Assembly: GCF_002160135.1 (NCBI RefSeq)
Contig: NZ_NFJZ01000006.1
Span: 62,001-126,000, forward strand
DNA length: 64,000 bases
Reading direction: 5' to 3'
Source: Lachnoclostridium sp. An196
Lineage (GTDB): Bacteria; Bacillota; Clostridia; Lachnospirales; Lachnospiraceae
Shown here: in pieces, positions 24,775 to 34,015 of the stretch
How the letters are laid out: each line of letters begins with the position of its first letter
Numbering within the stretch: position 1 is the stretch's first letter
Translations under genes and position numbers: made by a program
Notes under the pieces: model-generated
Databases searched by the model: none
What the model was told of the DNA's origin: nothing
What the model saw: only the letters and a program-made list of their open reading frames with translations

Positions 24775-25665
24775 CTATGAAAATCTTTCTTTCAAAGTCT
24801 TCAAAAACAGTTCCGCCGCAGGGGAAAAGACCTGATATTTTTTCCAGACCACATTCAGGCCGGACTCCAGTTCCGGACGCAGAGGTCGGAAACACAGCAC
24901 GCTGTCTTCGGAGGTATTCGCCAGCTTGTCCAGCGTCAGCGCATATCCCACCCCCGCTTCCACCAGAATCGCCGCATTATACATAAGGTTATAGGTCGCT
25001 ACGATATTCAGCTTTTCATAGTCTGTTCCAAACCACTCGGCAAATTTATTTTCGGAATGACGGGATCCTACCACTTGTCTGGAACAAAGCAGCGGGATTT
25101 CCAGAAGCTCATTCTTCTCAATGGCTTCTTTCTCTGCCAACGGACTGTCCTTTCGCATGATGACACCCCATCGGTCTCTGGCCGGAAGATCCAGATAATC
25201 ATATTTTGTAAGATCCGCAGGCTGTATCAGAATGCCAAAATCCAGCAGGCCCTTGTCCAGCCGTTCTGTCACATCCTCCGCATTGCCGCTGTGCAGATGG
25301 TAATGAATGTTTGGGCATGCTTCTCCCAGGTCTTTGATAAGCTCTGCGATCTGACGTATGGCCTGAGTCTCTCCGCTCCCGATGTAGATATCTCCGCTTA
25401 CGGTATCTTCCATAGAGGCAAATTCTGCTTCCGTTTTATCCACCATGGCGATGATCTCTTCCGCGCGTTTCCTGAGCAGGACACCCTCCGGCGTCAGTTC
25501 AACCCGATGACTTTTGCGGATCAGCAGCTGCTGTCCCAGTTCTTCTTCCAGATCATGAATCTGCCTTGACAAGGTGGGCTGCGTCAGATGAAGGTAGTTG
25601 GCCGCACCTGTGATATTCCTCTCCCGCGCAATGGCAAGAAAATAACGTAGTACCCGTATCTCCAT
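24775..25665 (-). CDS. LysR family transcriptional regulator
   Basis: A 296-residue regulator with the LysR winged helix at the N-terminus (EIRVLRYFLAIARERNITGA, LTQPTLSRQIHDLEEELG) and a periplasmic-binding-like effector domain after residue ~90. The length is normal. It is divergent from a small protein and a hydrolase gene, which are its likely targets. The effector is unknown. The ATG follows AGGAG-like sequence. Confidence 0.9.
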   Translation of the reverse strand: MEIRVLRYFLAIARERNITGAANYLHLTQPTLSRQIHDLEEELGQQLLIRKSHRVELTPEGVLLRKRAEEIIAMVDKTEAEFASMEDTVSGDIYIGSGETQAIRQIAELIKDLGEACPNIHYHLHSGNAEDVTERLDKGLLDFGILIQPADLTKYDYLDLPARDRWGVIMRKDSPLAEKEAIEKNELLEIPLLCSRQVVGSRHSENKFAEWFGTDYEKLNIVATYNLMYNAAILVEAGVGYALTLDKLANTSEDSVLCFRPLRPELESGLNVVWKKYQVFSPAAELFLKTLKERFS

Positions 25666-25789
25666 GTTTCTGTTCTCCTCTTTTGCTTTTTATAACTGCT
25701 CAGGACGTCCCGAACTGTTACGTATTTTCTTTTATTATACATCTTTATCATATACCCGTAAAGCATATCACTCCATAAAAAACTGGCAT

Positions 25790-25818
25790 TTGCCATTGTT
25801 CAGGCATGGAATTATAAT
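25790..25818 (+). promoter_or_regulatory. Promoter of the hydrolase operon
   Basis: TTGCCA (25790-25795) and TATAAT (25813-25818), spacer 17, in the region shared with the divergent lysR gene. Confidence 0.7.
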
Positions 25819-25843
25819 GATAACAACAAGGAGGCAGGCTCAG

Positions 25844-26065
25844 ATGGAAATATTCAAAATACGACGAAATCTGTCGGACGCCGGATGCGACGAATCCCAG
25901 ATTGAACACTTTCTCAAAATGGAGCAGGAAAAAGACCGTCAGGCGCAATATCGCTTACTATCTCAGCACAGAGCCTCGCTTCTGGAAGAACTTCATCAGG
26001 AACAGTATAAAATCGACTGTCTGGACTACATGGTCTATACCATGCAGAAAGAAGAAAAAAATTAA
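25844..26065 (+). CDS. Small coiled-coil hypothetical protein
   Basis: A 73-residue protein from ATG 25844 with AAGGAGG upstream; the open frame extends further 5' but across the promoter. It is strongly charged and helical (MEIFKIRRNLSDAGCDESQI, then QHRASLLEELHQEQYKIDCLD) and probably forms a coiled coil. It is 14 bases upstream of the hydrolase gene. Similar small proteins are often next to LysR-controlled hydrolase or reductase genes in clostridia; the role is unknown. Confidence 0.75.
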   Translation: MEIFKIRRNLSDAGCDESQIEHFLKMEQEKDRQAQYRLLSQHRASLLEELHQEQYKIDCLDYMVYTMQKEEKN

Positions 26066-26079
26066 ACGGAGGATTTCAC

Positions 26080-27069
26080 ATGGAAGAGAAAGTGACATTA
26101 ACAAAAGAATGGGACAAAACCTTCCCGCAGAGCGACAAAGTAAACCACCGCAAAGTGACTTTTCGCAACCGCTACGGCATCACGCTGGCTGCGGACCTGT
26201 ATGAGCCGAAGGGAGCAGCGGGAAAACTGGCTGCCATCGCAGTCTGCGGACCGTTCGGGGCAGTAAAGGAGCAGGCGTCCGGGCTGTACGCGCAGGCCAT
26301 GGCGGAGAGAGGATTTCTCACGATCGCTTTTGATCCCTCTTATACCGGAGAAAGCGGCGGTACTCCCCGTTATATGGCGTCTCCTGATATCAATACGGAA
26401 GATTTCCAGGCAGCGGTAGATTTTCTCTCTGTTCAAGAAAATGTGGATCCGGAGCGGATCGGCATCATCGGAATCTGCGGCTGGGGAGGCATGGCTCTGA
26501 ATACGGCGGCGCTGGATACCCGGATCAAAGCGACGGTCGTTTCCACGATGTACGATATGACACGGGTAAACGCGAAAGGATATTTTGATTCCGAGGACAG
26601 CGAAGAAGCCCGCTATGAGAAAAAGAAAGCGCTGAACGCGCAGAGAATCCAGGACTGCAAAAACGGCTCCTACGCCCTGGGCGGCGGCGTGGTGGATCCG
26701 CTTCCGGAAGACGCGCCATTCTTTGTAAAAGACTATCATGACTATTACAAGACCTCCCGCGGCTATCATGCGCGTTCTCTGAACTCCAACGGAGGATGGA
26801 ACGTGACCGGATGCATGTCCTTTATGAACCAGCCGATCCTGCAGTACAGCAATGAGATCCGCAGCGCGGTACTGATCATGCACGGAGAAAAAGCGCACTC
26901 CTGCTATTTCAGCAAAGATGCTTATGCAAATATGATAAAGAATAATCCGTATACGGACAATAAAGAACTGCTGATCATCCCGGGCGCTGTGCACACAGAT
27001 CTGTACGACCGGACAGACATCATTCCCTTTGATAAAATGACGGAATTTTTCAAAAAATATCTGCAGTAA
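26080..27069 (+). CDS. Alpha/beta hydrolase (dienelactone-hydrolase-like)
   Basis: A 329-residue alpha/beta hydrolase. The nucleophile elbow is GICGWGG (about residue 130), with Cys in the nucleophile place as in dienelactone hydrolases and YcjY-like proteins, and the C-terminal PGAVHTDLYD carries the catalytic His. RFDPSYTGESGG-like sequence after the first strand matches this class. No signal peptide. Co-transcribed with the small coiled-coil gene and ended by a strong terminator. Substrate unknown. Confidence 0.88.
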   Translation: MEEKVTLTKEWDKTFPQSDKVNHRKVTFRNRYGITLAADLYEPKGAAGKLAAIAVCGPFGAVKEQASGLYAQAMAERGFLTIAFDPSYTGESGGTPRYMASPDINTEDFQAAVDFLSVQENVDPERIGIIGICGWGGMALNTAALDTRIKATVVSTMYDMTRVNAKGYFDSEDSEEARYEKKKALNAQRIQDCKNGSYALGGGVVDPLPEDAPFFVKDYHDYYKTSRGYHARSLNSNGGWNVTGCMSFMNQPILQYSNEIRSAVLIMHGEKAHSCYFSKDAYANMIKNNPYTDNKELLIIPGAVHTDLYDRTDIIPFDKMTEFFKKYLQ

Positions 27070-27090
27070 ATAAAAGATATGCTGCACGCA

Positions 27091-27129
27091 GGGGAGCTGC
27101 CTCACAGATTTATGGGCAGCTCTCCTTTT
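27091..27129 (+). terminator. Terminator of the hydrolase operon
   Basis: GGGGAGCTGCC paired with GGGCAGCTCTCC, followed by TTTT, 21 bases after the hydrolase stop codon. It may also serve the convergent membrane protein gene. Confidence 0.8.
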
Positions 27130-27153
27130 CCAATGTATTTCTTCACATATCTT

Positions 27154-28191
27154 TTATTTCACGTCAGATCCTGTCTCCTTGTCCTTTTTCCAGTATCTTT
27201 CCAGTTTCTTTTCATCCAGGCTTTCCACAAATCTTTTTTTGAAGAGCAGAAATTCCTCAATGTCCATCAGAATATGGTACAGCACTGCCCTTGCTTCAAA
27301 TTCTTCCCTGCTCTCGGGCAGCGGCTCTTTTTTCATATCAGCGAAAATTTCTTCCAGCCTGGCGATCTGCTCATCCGGAGAATTGACCTCCACCACATAA
27401 TCCATCATGTACAGGATATAGTCCACAATCACCATAGCCTGACGGGGCATACTGCGGATCTTTTTCACTTCATAATGCAGGTTATGGAGCATACCCAGCT
27501 GATTTAACCGCATTTCAAAATATTCTGTGTAATAACCGGGATGCGACTGAAAGGAATTGCCCTGGTATTCATAGGCGTTTTTAATATAGCCCTCCAGATC
27601 CTGTTCCAGCCGTCGGATATCGTTCCATATATCCCACTGCATGTTTTTGCCGGAAAGATAAGCCGCCAGTCCGCCCAGGATCATCTGCAGACATTCTTCC
27701 GTATCGCGCATACTTTGAATCAGCTTATCTTCCTGAGATTTATAATCATGGAACAAGTTTAACAGCACGGCGATGGTGATGCCGATAAAAACCAGGAGAA
27801 ATTCATTGAAAATAAATGACAGACTAAAATCCTTTGATGTGAGAAAATGAATACCGATCACGGAATTGACCGATATGGTCGCCTGCCAGCCAAACATCTG
27901 ACAGATAAAAATGACCGCAAAGATATAGACCGCATAGGCGATCCACACGCTCTCCAGGCAGCCGATCGTCATCGCCGCCAGGAGAACGGAGACCGCGAAT
28001 GTAATCAGGCGATATGCAGAGAGTTTTAACGTCTCCCACTTCGTAGTCACAATCGTGAGTAAAGTAATCGTCCCTGCCGAGGCCGCGTTCTCCAATCCGA
28101 GAGTCTGGGCAATATAAATTGCCGCGCTGCTCCCTACCGCGATTTTCCCCGTCTGTATCACGATCTTCTTCCATTCCTTTTTTCTGCTCAT
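27154..28191 (-). CDS. Aromatic acid exporter family (FUSC-like) membrane protein
   Basis: A 345-residue protein with six hydrophobic segments in the first ~150 residues and a long soluble helical C-terminus, the layout of the ArAE_1 family. The N-terminus KIVIQTGKIAVGSSAAIYIAQ and the FLLVFIGITIAVLLNLF segment fit. These proteins are proposed to export aromatic acids. It is 20 bases downstream of the flavodoxin lipoprotein gene and so in its operon. Confidence 0.85.
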   Translation of the reverse strand: MSRKKEWKKIVIQTGKIAVGSSAAIYIAQTLGLENAASAGTITLLTIVTTKWETLKLSAYRLITFAVSVLLAAMTIGCLESVWIAYAVYIFAVIFICQMFGWQATISVNSVIGIHFLTSKDFSLSFIFNEFLLVFIGITIAVLLNLFHDYKSQEDKLIQSMRDTEECLQMILGGLAAYLSGKNMQWDIWNDIRRLEQDLEGYIKNAYEYQGNSFQSHPGYYTEYFEMRLNQLGMLHNLHYEVKKIRSMPRQAMVIVDYILYMMDYVVEVNSPDEQIARLEEIFADMKKEPLPESREEFEARAVLYHILMDIEEFLLFKKRFVESLDEKKLERYWKKDKETGSDVK

Positions 28192-28211
28192 GTTTACCCC
28201 CGTTTCATCTC

Positions 28212-29357
28212 TTACTCTGCGATATCGATCGTAACCGTCCCGGTCATCTGCCCTACCAGTTCGCCTCCGGACACTACCTGTCCCAGTTCATACAGAGACG
28301 CGTTGGGACTGTAAGCATCATAAAACATGACCACATCTCTCCACGGAGCGTAATAAGCCAGAGTTCCTGCTCCACTCTGCGCCGTCGGAGCATCGCCGGT
28401 ATCCAGCTCCTGCGGCGGATAAAAGATTTTCTCATTCGTACTGTAATCTTCTACTTCCACTGTGAGTGGCAGCTGCGTGTAAAGAGAATCCGCAGCCGTG
28501 CTGTCGTTCAGTTCATAGATCACCGTGTTGTCTCCAAATTGTACCGCGATCTGACGCGCCATATCATCTGCCTCCGTTTCTGTATCGTCCATATCTGTAT
28601 ATCCCAGTTCTGCCACCCAGTTTTGAATGTTCTCCTGCGAGGAAGAAGCATCCTCTTCGTAACAGTCAAAAATATTATCGGAGATCACCGCGCCGGGCGC
28701 TGCCTCCGTGATGAGCGACACGCTGTTGGCAAGCCCTCCGGTTCCATGGGAACAAAACAGATATACTTCTTTTCCTGAAAGATCATTCTGCTCCAGGAAT
28801 GAAAGAAGCGCCATCGGCACGCCGTACCACCAATTAGGGTACCCCAGGAAAACCACATCATACTGATTCATATTCTCCACATCTGCGGCCAGTTCCGGGC
28901 GGGCATCATCTCCACGCTCCTGATTTGCCCTCTCCAGACAGGCATCCCAGTCGCTGGGATAAGGGTCTGTCACCTGGATTGAGAACAGATCTCCGCCGGT
29001 TGCTTCCTGTACCCAGCCTGCCAGCTGCTGTACATTTCCCGGAGGAATCACGCTGGGCGACGCTACCGCGTCCACATCTTCCGCCAGGACGGCATTATCC
29101 GCCCAGGAATAATATGCTACCAGGATACGACTGTCCTGAGAACTCTCTTCCGTATCTCCAGCTGCCGCGGTCTCTTCCGCTGTATCTGCCGTATCCGCGT
29201 CCGATTCCGCATCCTCTGCGGAATCGGATGCCGGCGTTTCCTGTCCGGACACGCTCACAGAGCTTTCTGATCCCGACGTTCCCTCCCCTGTACTCCCGCA
29301 CGCCGCAAGAGACAGGATCAACGTCAAAGCCATAAAAAGGGAACCTATTCTTCTCAT
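28212..29357 (-). CDS. Lipoprotein with flavodoxin and cyclophilin-like domains
   Basis: A 381-residue protein. The N-terminus is a lipoprotein signal (LILSLAAC with the lipid Cys at about residue 21), followed by a Ser/Glu/Asp-rich linker to about residue 75. Next is a flavodoxin domain (RILVAYYSWADN at its first strand, GYPNWWYGVPMALLSF and SHGTGGLANS around the flavin) and a C-terminal cyclophilin-like domain from about residue 260. Flavodoxins are normally cytoplasmic electron carriers, so a lipid-anchored outward-facing one suggests redox work at the cell surface. It is the first gene of an operon with the ArAE-like membrane protein. Confidence 0.88.
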   Translation of the reverse strand: MRRIGSLFMALTLILSLAACGSTGEGTSGSESSVSVSGQETPASDSAEDAESDADTADTAEETAAAGDTEESSQDSRILVAYYSWADNAVLAEDVDAVASPSVIPPGNVQQLAGWVQEATGGDLFSIQVTDPYPSDWDACLERANQERGDDARPELAADVENMNQYDVVFLGYPNWWYGVPMALLSFLEQNDLSGKEVYLFCSHGTGGLANSVSLITEAAPGAVISDNIFDCYEEDASSSQENIQNWVAELGYTDMDDTETEADDMARQIAVQFGDNTVIYELNDSTAADSLYTQLPLTVEVEDYSTNEKIFYPPQELDTGDAPTAQSGAGTLAYYAPWRDVVMFYDAYSPNASLYELGQVVSGGELVGQMTGTVTIDIAE

Positions 29358-29383
29358 TCAAATCTCCTCCTTCCTTTGTGTAC

Positions 29384-29412
29384 ATTATAAGTAAGGAGGC
29401 GTTCAATGTCTA
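29384..29412 (-). promoter_or_regulatory. Promoter of the flavodoxin lipoprotein operon
   Basis: TAGACA (29412-29407) and TATAAT (29389-29384) on the minus strand, spacer 17, about 27 bases before the start codon. Confidence 0.75.
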
Positions 29413-29446
29413 ATACCCGTATTTTATGCCTCTCCATGCGTTTTAT

Positions 29447-29712
29447 CTATGGATTCTTAACCGCTGACCCTGAGCCTGACCTGCTGAGGTTAAATGCCGG
29501 CGGCAAATCTTTCTCCGAACCACTTTCTATTGCGGTTTTATAATATGCAAGCTTCTTTTGAGTTACCTCCATAGCATTTTGCAATACTTCAATCTTATGT
29601 TTAAGAACTTTTTCTTGCTCCAAAAAAATATCATATCGCTCTTGCAAAGTGCTTTCACCTTTTAACGCCAAAGCAATATAATGCTGCATATCTTTTATTA
29701 GAAGCCCCGCCT
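29447..29712 (-). pseudogene. MerR family regulator, C-terminal fragment
   Basis: From about 29712 to the stop at 29447 the frame encodes a MerR-type tail: LLIKDMQHYIALALKGESTLQERYDIFLEQ (here shortened in thought to its hallmark LKGESTLQERYDIFLEQ) followed by a coiled-coil dimerisation helix. The whole DNA-binding N-terminus of about 45-50 residues is absent. The open frame continues upstream to 29845, but that part is antisense to the aldo/keto reductase remnant and has no MerR character. The fragment abuts the remnant of a divergent aldo/keto reductase, which is a normal target of this kind of MerR regulator. Confidence 0.7.
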
Positions 29713-30553
29713 TGAGCGGTGTGGTGTAGACTATTTCGATTACTATTTGGTCCATGACATGGGCGGCAACCGCCGCAAAGCGGCAGAAGATACGCATGTC
29801 TTTGCGTTCCTTTCCGAGAAGAAAAGAGACGGACTTGTAAAGCATATCGGGTTTTCATTCCATGATACCGCCGATGTGCTGGACGGGATTTTGACCGAAC
29901 ACCCCGAAGTTGATTTTGTTCAGATACAGCTGAATTATCTTGACTGGGAAAACGATACGATCCAATCCCGTAAATGCTATGAAACCGCAAAAAGACACAG
30001 AAAACCTGTGATTGTTATGGAGCCGGTCAAGGGCGGAACTCTTGCCGATATCCCGCAGAAAGCGGAAAATCTGTTCCGCACCTGCCGTCCTGATCTGTCT
30101 GGCGCTTCATGGGCAATCCGATTTGCGGCAAGCCATGAAAATGTGATGTTGGTTTTAAGCGGCATGAGCGATTTGGAACAGGTCAAAGATAACTTGTCCT
30201 ATATGGAAAACTTCACCCCATTTACAAAGGAAGAATATACGCTGGTTCAAAAAGCGGCAGATATTATCAATGGCAGTATTGCCATACCCTGTACGGGGTT
30301 CGCCTATTGTATCAACAATTGTCCGAAAAATATAGCCGTTCCAAAATACTTTTCCCTCTACAATGCGGATATGCGTAAGTTAGAAGCAAAAGCATGGACT
30401 GCACAAACAATGTTGTACAGCCATTTTTCGGAACAGTTTGGAAAAGCAAGCAGCTGCATCGAGTGCGGACAATGCGAAAAGATGTGCCCGCAGCACATTC
30501 CTATCCGAGAATGGCTGAAAAAAGTTGCCGAGAGATTTGAAGAAGCTTTGTAA
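29704..30553 (+). pseudogene. Aldo/keto reductase with ferredoxin-like tail, 5'-truncated
   Basis: The reading frame that gives LERCGVDYFDYYLVHDMGG enters from about 29704 without a start codon and continues to the stop at 30553. It corresponds to the C-terminal two thirds of the clostridial aldo/keto reductases that end in a 4Fe-4S-like motif (CIECGQCEKMCPQHIP, preceded by CINNCP). The N-terminal part with catalytic Asp, Tyr and Lys is missing, roughly 100 residues. An ATG at 29747 could start a 268-residue product, but it would lack the active site and I see no clear ribosome site. Confidence 0.75.
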
Positions 30554-30565
30554 CAAAGCTATAAA

Positions 30566-31243
30566 CTAAGCTTTTTTATTCCGTTTCAAAAATCCCGACA
30601 CATAATGGCCGATGAAAATGAAGAATCCCATCATGGCCAGATAATTCAGGTAAAACAAAAAGATCGGCTCTTCATAATTCAAAAAGACAAAATGGGCCTG
30701 AAGAAACATATAGGTCAGGAAATTCCTGTGAATAAACTGATAGAATCCCCATACCGCTATCAACGCTCCCGCGATCCGGAAAGCGGTCCGCCTCGCGCGG
30801 GAATTTTCCTTTGCATGCGCCGCCTTCCAGATCCTGCTCATCACCATACTCCAGTGCAATCCCAGATGCAGCGCCATCAATACAAATCCCCAATGTACGC
30901 AGACTATATGCAGCAGCCGTCCAAACGCCGTGCCGCCGCTGATATTCAGAAAATCAAACACATGGCGCGACAACAAAATACCGCTGACCATCAGTCCGAG
31001 CATTGTCAGGAGCAACAACAGGCTGACTGCAAGCTGAAAGCAGCGCGCGGGTGTATATTTTCCTTTGAATAATGCCTTGTACCATCCCCGGTTCAGGATA
31101 TGATGCGCGATAAACAGGACGAACATCCCTGCTCCCGCCCATTCGTGCGCCGTATCGCTCCAGAACTGATATCCCATCAGGAAAAGAAGCGCCGCCGTCA
31201 TCGCCAGGTCAATCACTATCTTCAAAGTCGCCTTCGATTTCAT
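30566..31243 (-). CDS. DUF4405 membrane protein (cytochrome-b-like)
   Basis: A 225-residue protein with about five or six membrane helices. His residues lie inside helices (HEWAGAGMFVLFIAHHIL, LHIVCVHWGFVLMALHLGLHW), the pattern of b-type haem binding in DUF4405/cytochrome b561-like proteins. Haem binding is inference. It lies between the truncated aldo/keto reductase and a ferredoxin-like gene on the same strand. Confidence 0.8.
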   Translation of the reverse strand: MKSKATLKIVIDLAMTAALLFLMGYQFWSDTAHEWAGAGMFVLFIAHHILNRGWYKALFKGKYTPARCFQLAVSLLLLLTMLGLMVSGILLSRHVFDFLNISGGTAFGRLLHIVCVHWGFVLMALHLGLHWSMVMSRIWKAAHAKENSRARRTAFRIAGALIAVWGFYQFIHRNFLTYMFLQAHFVFLNYEEPIFLFYLNYLAMMGFFIFIGHYVSGFLKRNKKA

Positions 31244-31376
31244 AGGCTGTCCTCCATTCTGCTGTTTCTCAGTTCTGATTATATCTGCAAATTGCGCACA
31301 AGTAAAATACTTGTAGATTATCGCCTTTCATACAGAAAACGCATTGAGGGCCATCGGGGTCATTGGGACCAGTCGG

Positions 31377-31967
31377 TCAGTCTAAGATTCTTCCGTCTGT
31401 TGAAATCGTCACAACATTCCATGGGAAAAATTTCCCGCTCTCCTGCAGGGCGTTCTTTACGGCATGCTCTATGCCGCCGCAGCAGGGAACTTCCATCCGC
31501 ACGATGGTGACGCTTTTGATGTTGTTATTCGCTATGATCTGAGTCAGTTTTTCAGTATAATCCACGTTATCCAGCTTCGGGCATCCAATCAGCGTGATAT
31601 ATTTTCGGATAAAATCAGCATAGAAGTTTCCGTAGGTGTAGGCAGTACAGTCTGCCGCAATCAGAAGATTCGCATCTTCATAATAAGGAGCAGTTACCGG
31701 TACCAGCTTGATCTGTACCGGCCATTGGGACAACTTCTTTGCCGCAAGGACAGCGGCCTGGTCATAGGCCGGAGCCTCCCTTTCTTCAAAAGTGATCGCG
31801 CCCGTGGGACAGCCGGGTAGACAGTCCCCGAGCCCGTCGCAGTAATCTTCCCGGGTGAGCTTCGCTTTTCCATCTATCATTTCAATCGCCCCCTCATGAC
31901 AGGCGTTGGCGCAGACTCCGCAGCCGTTGCATTTTTCTTCATCAATTTTAATAATTTTTCTAATCAT
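31377..31967 (-). CDS. 4Fe-4S ferredoxin-type protein
   Basis: A 196-residue protein with two 4Fe-4S motifs at the N-terminus, CNGCGVCANACHEGAI and CDGLGDCLPGCPTGAI. A C-terminal domain of about 120 residues follows, with further Cys at ADC, GCPKLD and VPCCGG. This architecture is common in clostridia next to a Crp/Fnr regulator and often a hybrid cluster protein. It is divergent from a Crp/Fnr gene, which likely controls it. Electron carrier or redox sensor role is inferred. Confidence 0.85.
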   Translation of the reverse strand: MIRKIIKIDEEKCNGCGVCANACHEGAIEMIDGKAKLTREDYCDGLGDCLPGCPTGAITFEEREAPAYDQAAVLAAKKLSQWPVQIKLVPVTAPYYEDANLLIAADCTAYTYGNFYADFIRKYITLIGCPKLDNVDYTEKLTQIIANNNIKSVTIVRMEVPCCGGIEHAVKNALQESGKFFPWNVVTISTDGRILD

Positions 31968-32061
31968 GGCTCTTCATCTCCCGTTCTCTTGACTTTCTGT
32001 ATCAAGTATATTATGATTTTTGCAGCAAGTATGTTGTTTTTACAACTAAATTGAGGTTTTT

Positions 32062-32721
32062 ATGAAAAATTATATACCAATTTTAAAAAAGACCGTGCTG
32101 TTTTCCGGCGTAAAAGAAAGCGAAATAGAATTCATGCTTTCCTGCCTGCAGGCGAAAAAATACCATTTCAAAAAAGGCGAATTTGTGCTGAGCCAGGGGC
32201 AGAGACTGGACAACCTCCTGATTCTTCTCGATGGAAAATTATACATCCAACAGGATGATTACTGGGGGAACCGGAGTATTCTCAATGTCGTAAATCCCGG
32301 GGAAATGTTCGGAGAATCCTATGCGGCGCCGGAAAGCGGCTTCGTGATGAATGACGTCATGGCTGTGGAAGACAGCGATGTGATATTCTTTGATGTAAAA
32401 AAAATACTTACGGTCTGTTCTTCTGCCTGCCGGTTCCATACGGCTGTGGTGGAGAATCTTGTCTATGCGATTTCCGAAAGAAACCGGTCGCTGGTGCAGA
32501 AGCTCGGTTATATGTCAAAGCGCACAACCCGCGAAAAACTGATCGCTTATCTCTCTGATGAGGCGAAACGCCAGAGCAGCAACCGTTTTTCAGTCCCTTT
32601 CAACCGTCAGCAGATGGCAGATTTTCTATCCGTTGACAGGAGCGCAATGTCCAATGAGCTGAGCAAAATGAAAAATGAAGGCCTGATTGATTTTCAAAAG
32701 AACCATTTTATTTTGTTGTAA
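32062..32721 (+). CDS. Crp/Fnr family transcriptional regulator
   Basis: A 219-residue regulator: cyclic-nucleotide-binding-like beta barrel (about residues 15-120), a long dimer helix, and a Crp-type HTH (FNRQQMADFLSVDRSAMSNELSKM). The first part lacks the cAMP-binding Arg-Ser pattern of Crp and the N-terminal Cys set of Fnr, so the signal is unknown. Divergent from the ferredoxin-like gene. Its 3' end overlaps the eroded degV gene by 14 bases, which seems to result from a deletion in degV. Confidence 0.88.
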   Translation: MKNYIPILKKTVLFSGVKESEIEFMLSCLQAKKYHFKKGEFVLSQGQRLDNLLILLDGKLYIQQDDYWGNRSILNVVNPGEMFGESYAAPESGFVMNDVMAVEDSDVIFFDVKKILTVCSSACRFHTAVVENLVYAISERNRSLVQKLGYMSKRTTREKLIAYLSDEAKRQSSNRFSVPFNRQQMADFLSVDRSAMSNELSKMKNEGLIDFQKNHFILL

Positions 32722-33274
32722 AGTTTATGTCCGCTTTACGGCCGCCGTGACGCAGATGATCAAACGTATCCACGGAAAACCAGTGACAGACCTGGAGCCG
32801 GTGTTCCATGACCCAGTCCTCCAGTTCTTCTATCGTAAATCCTTCCGCCTGTTTTTTCAGCGCTTCTGTCACAAGAAGTCCTTCTCCCACGGATGCGCAC
32901 AAAGTATCTGCGCAGACGATTTTCCTCTCCGGATATTTCTCCCGCAGATCATCCATGCACAGCCGGGAAGTCTGGTAGGTTCCCGACATTCCGGAGGTAA
33001 AGCACAGATAGAGGACATCTCTTCCTTCTGCCAGATCAGGTTCCAGATACTCCAGATAGACTGCCGGATTGATCTGAGAAGTGGAGCCAAACTGTCCGCT
33101 TCTCTGCAATCCGTAAAATTCTTCCGCTGTGATCGTTCCGGAAGAACCGTATGTATATTCTTTGCCTCCGATTTCAACCTGCAGCATGGGTATGACCTTC
33201 ACGGAAGGCAAGCCTTCCACCATCTTGGCGGTAAGATCCGCAGTGGCGTCCGTAAAGATCTGATAGTCCGCCAT
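32708..33274 (-). pseudogene. DegV family protein, C-terminally truncated
   Basis: The frame starts normally (MADYQIFTDATADLTAKM, the fatty-acid-binding DegV fold) and is collinear with DegV proteins up to TFDHLRHGGR. After that it reads seven unrelated residues and stops inside the convergent crp gene. Complete DegV proteins are about 280-290 residues; this one has 188, so the C-terminal lipid-binding half is lost. The loss of any intergenic space before crp suggests a deletion. It follows a broken radical SAM gene by 4 bases, an order that was probably an operon. Confidence 0.75.
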
Positions 33275-33277
33275 AAA

Positions 33278-34015
33278 TTACTCTCCTTTGCGGCATCCGC
33301 TTTTGCTTGATTCCCGGAGTCTGTCCGCCGTAGGTTTCCAGTTCTCGGCATAAGGCGTCGTCCGGTCGCACAGGGCGTCCACTTCCTCCGGGCTCTGGTA
33401 GTCCGTATTGACCGCGCCTGTTTCCTTGACCATCTTCCTTAAGTATTCCGGATTTTCCAACATTGGACATGGGCGCAGCATATTGTCATTGAAAGGCTGT
33501 CCCTTGTGGTACGCCATGAAGATGGGGCTCTTAAGCGCATCCAACAGGGAGGTGTCATGGATATTCACGTTGGAATAGTGGATAAATACGCAAGGTTCCA
33601 CATCTCCCTTCGCGTTGATATGGAGATATCTGCGTCCTCCCGCGATACATCCGCCCACATACTCGGCGTCATTCTGAAAGTCCATGCTGAAGATAGGCTT
33701 GCTGCCGCGGAATTCCCGGATGCGGCGGTACATCTTCTCCCGCTGTTCGGGCGTAGGCAGAAGCTCCGTAGCCGCGTCGCTTCCCACCGGCATATAATGA
33801 AGAACCATACAAACAGCGCCCCGCAGTCCACCAGCATATCAAAATATTTTTCGCTGCTGACGTCGTCCACGTTTTTGCTGGTATAACAGGTGGAAATGCC
33901 AAACGGCAGTTTATGCTCTTTCAGCAGGGCCATGGCGTTCTGCACTTTCTGATAGACTCCGCTGCCTCTCGGCCGTCGTTGGCTTCCTCGAATCCTTCCA
34001 GACTGATGGCCGGAA
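33278..34015 (-). pseudogene. Radical SAM/SPASM protein gene, 5'-deleted and frameshifted
   Basis: This is a homologue of the broken gene at 23616-24574. It begins abruptly at IFVPAISLEGFEEANDG (about 34018), shifts frame near 33968 (before GSGVYQKVQNAMALL) and again near 33805 (GALFVWFF to HYMPVG), each shift explained by one missing base. It then runs to the stop at 33278 with GGCIAGGR, EPCVFIHYS and RPCPMLENPEY of the SPASM-like end. The 5' half with the CxxxCxxC radical SAM cluster is gone, replaced by the first codons of hipA. It cannot yield a working enzyme. Confidence 0.75.

Noticed and set aside
29747-30553. A complete aldo/keto reductase starting at ATG 29747
   Set aside because: Similarity continues upstream of that ATG without a start codon and the catalytic N-terminal third is missing.
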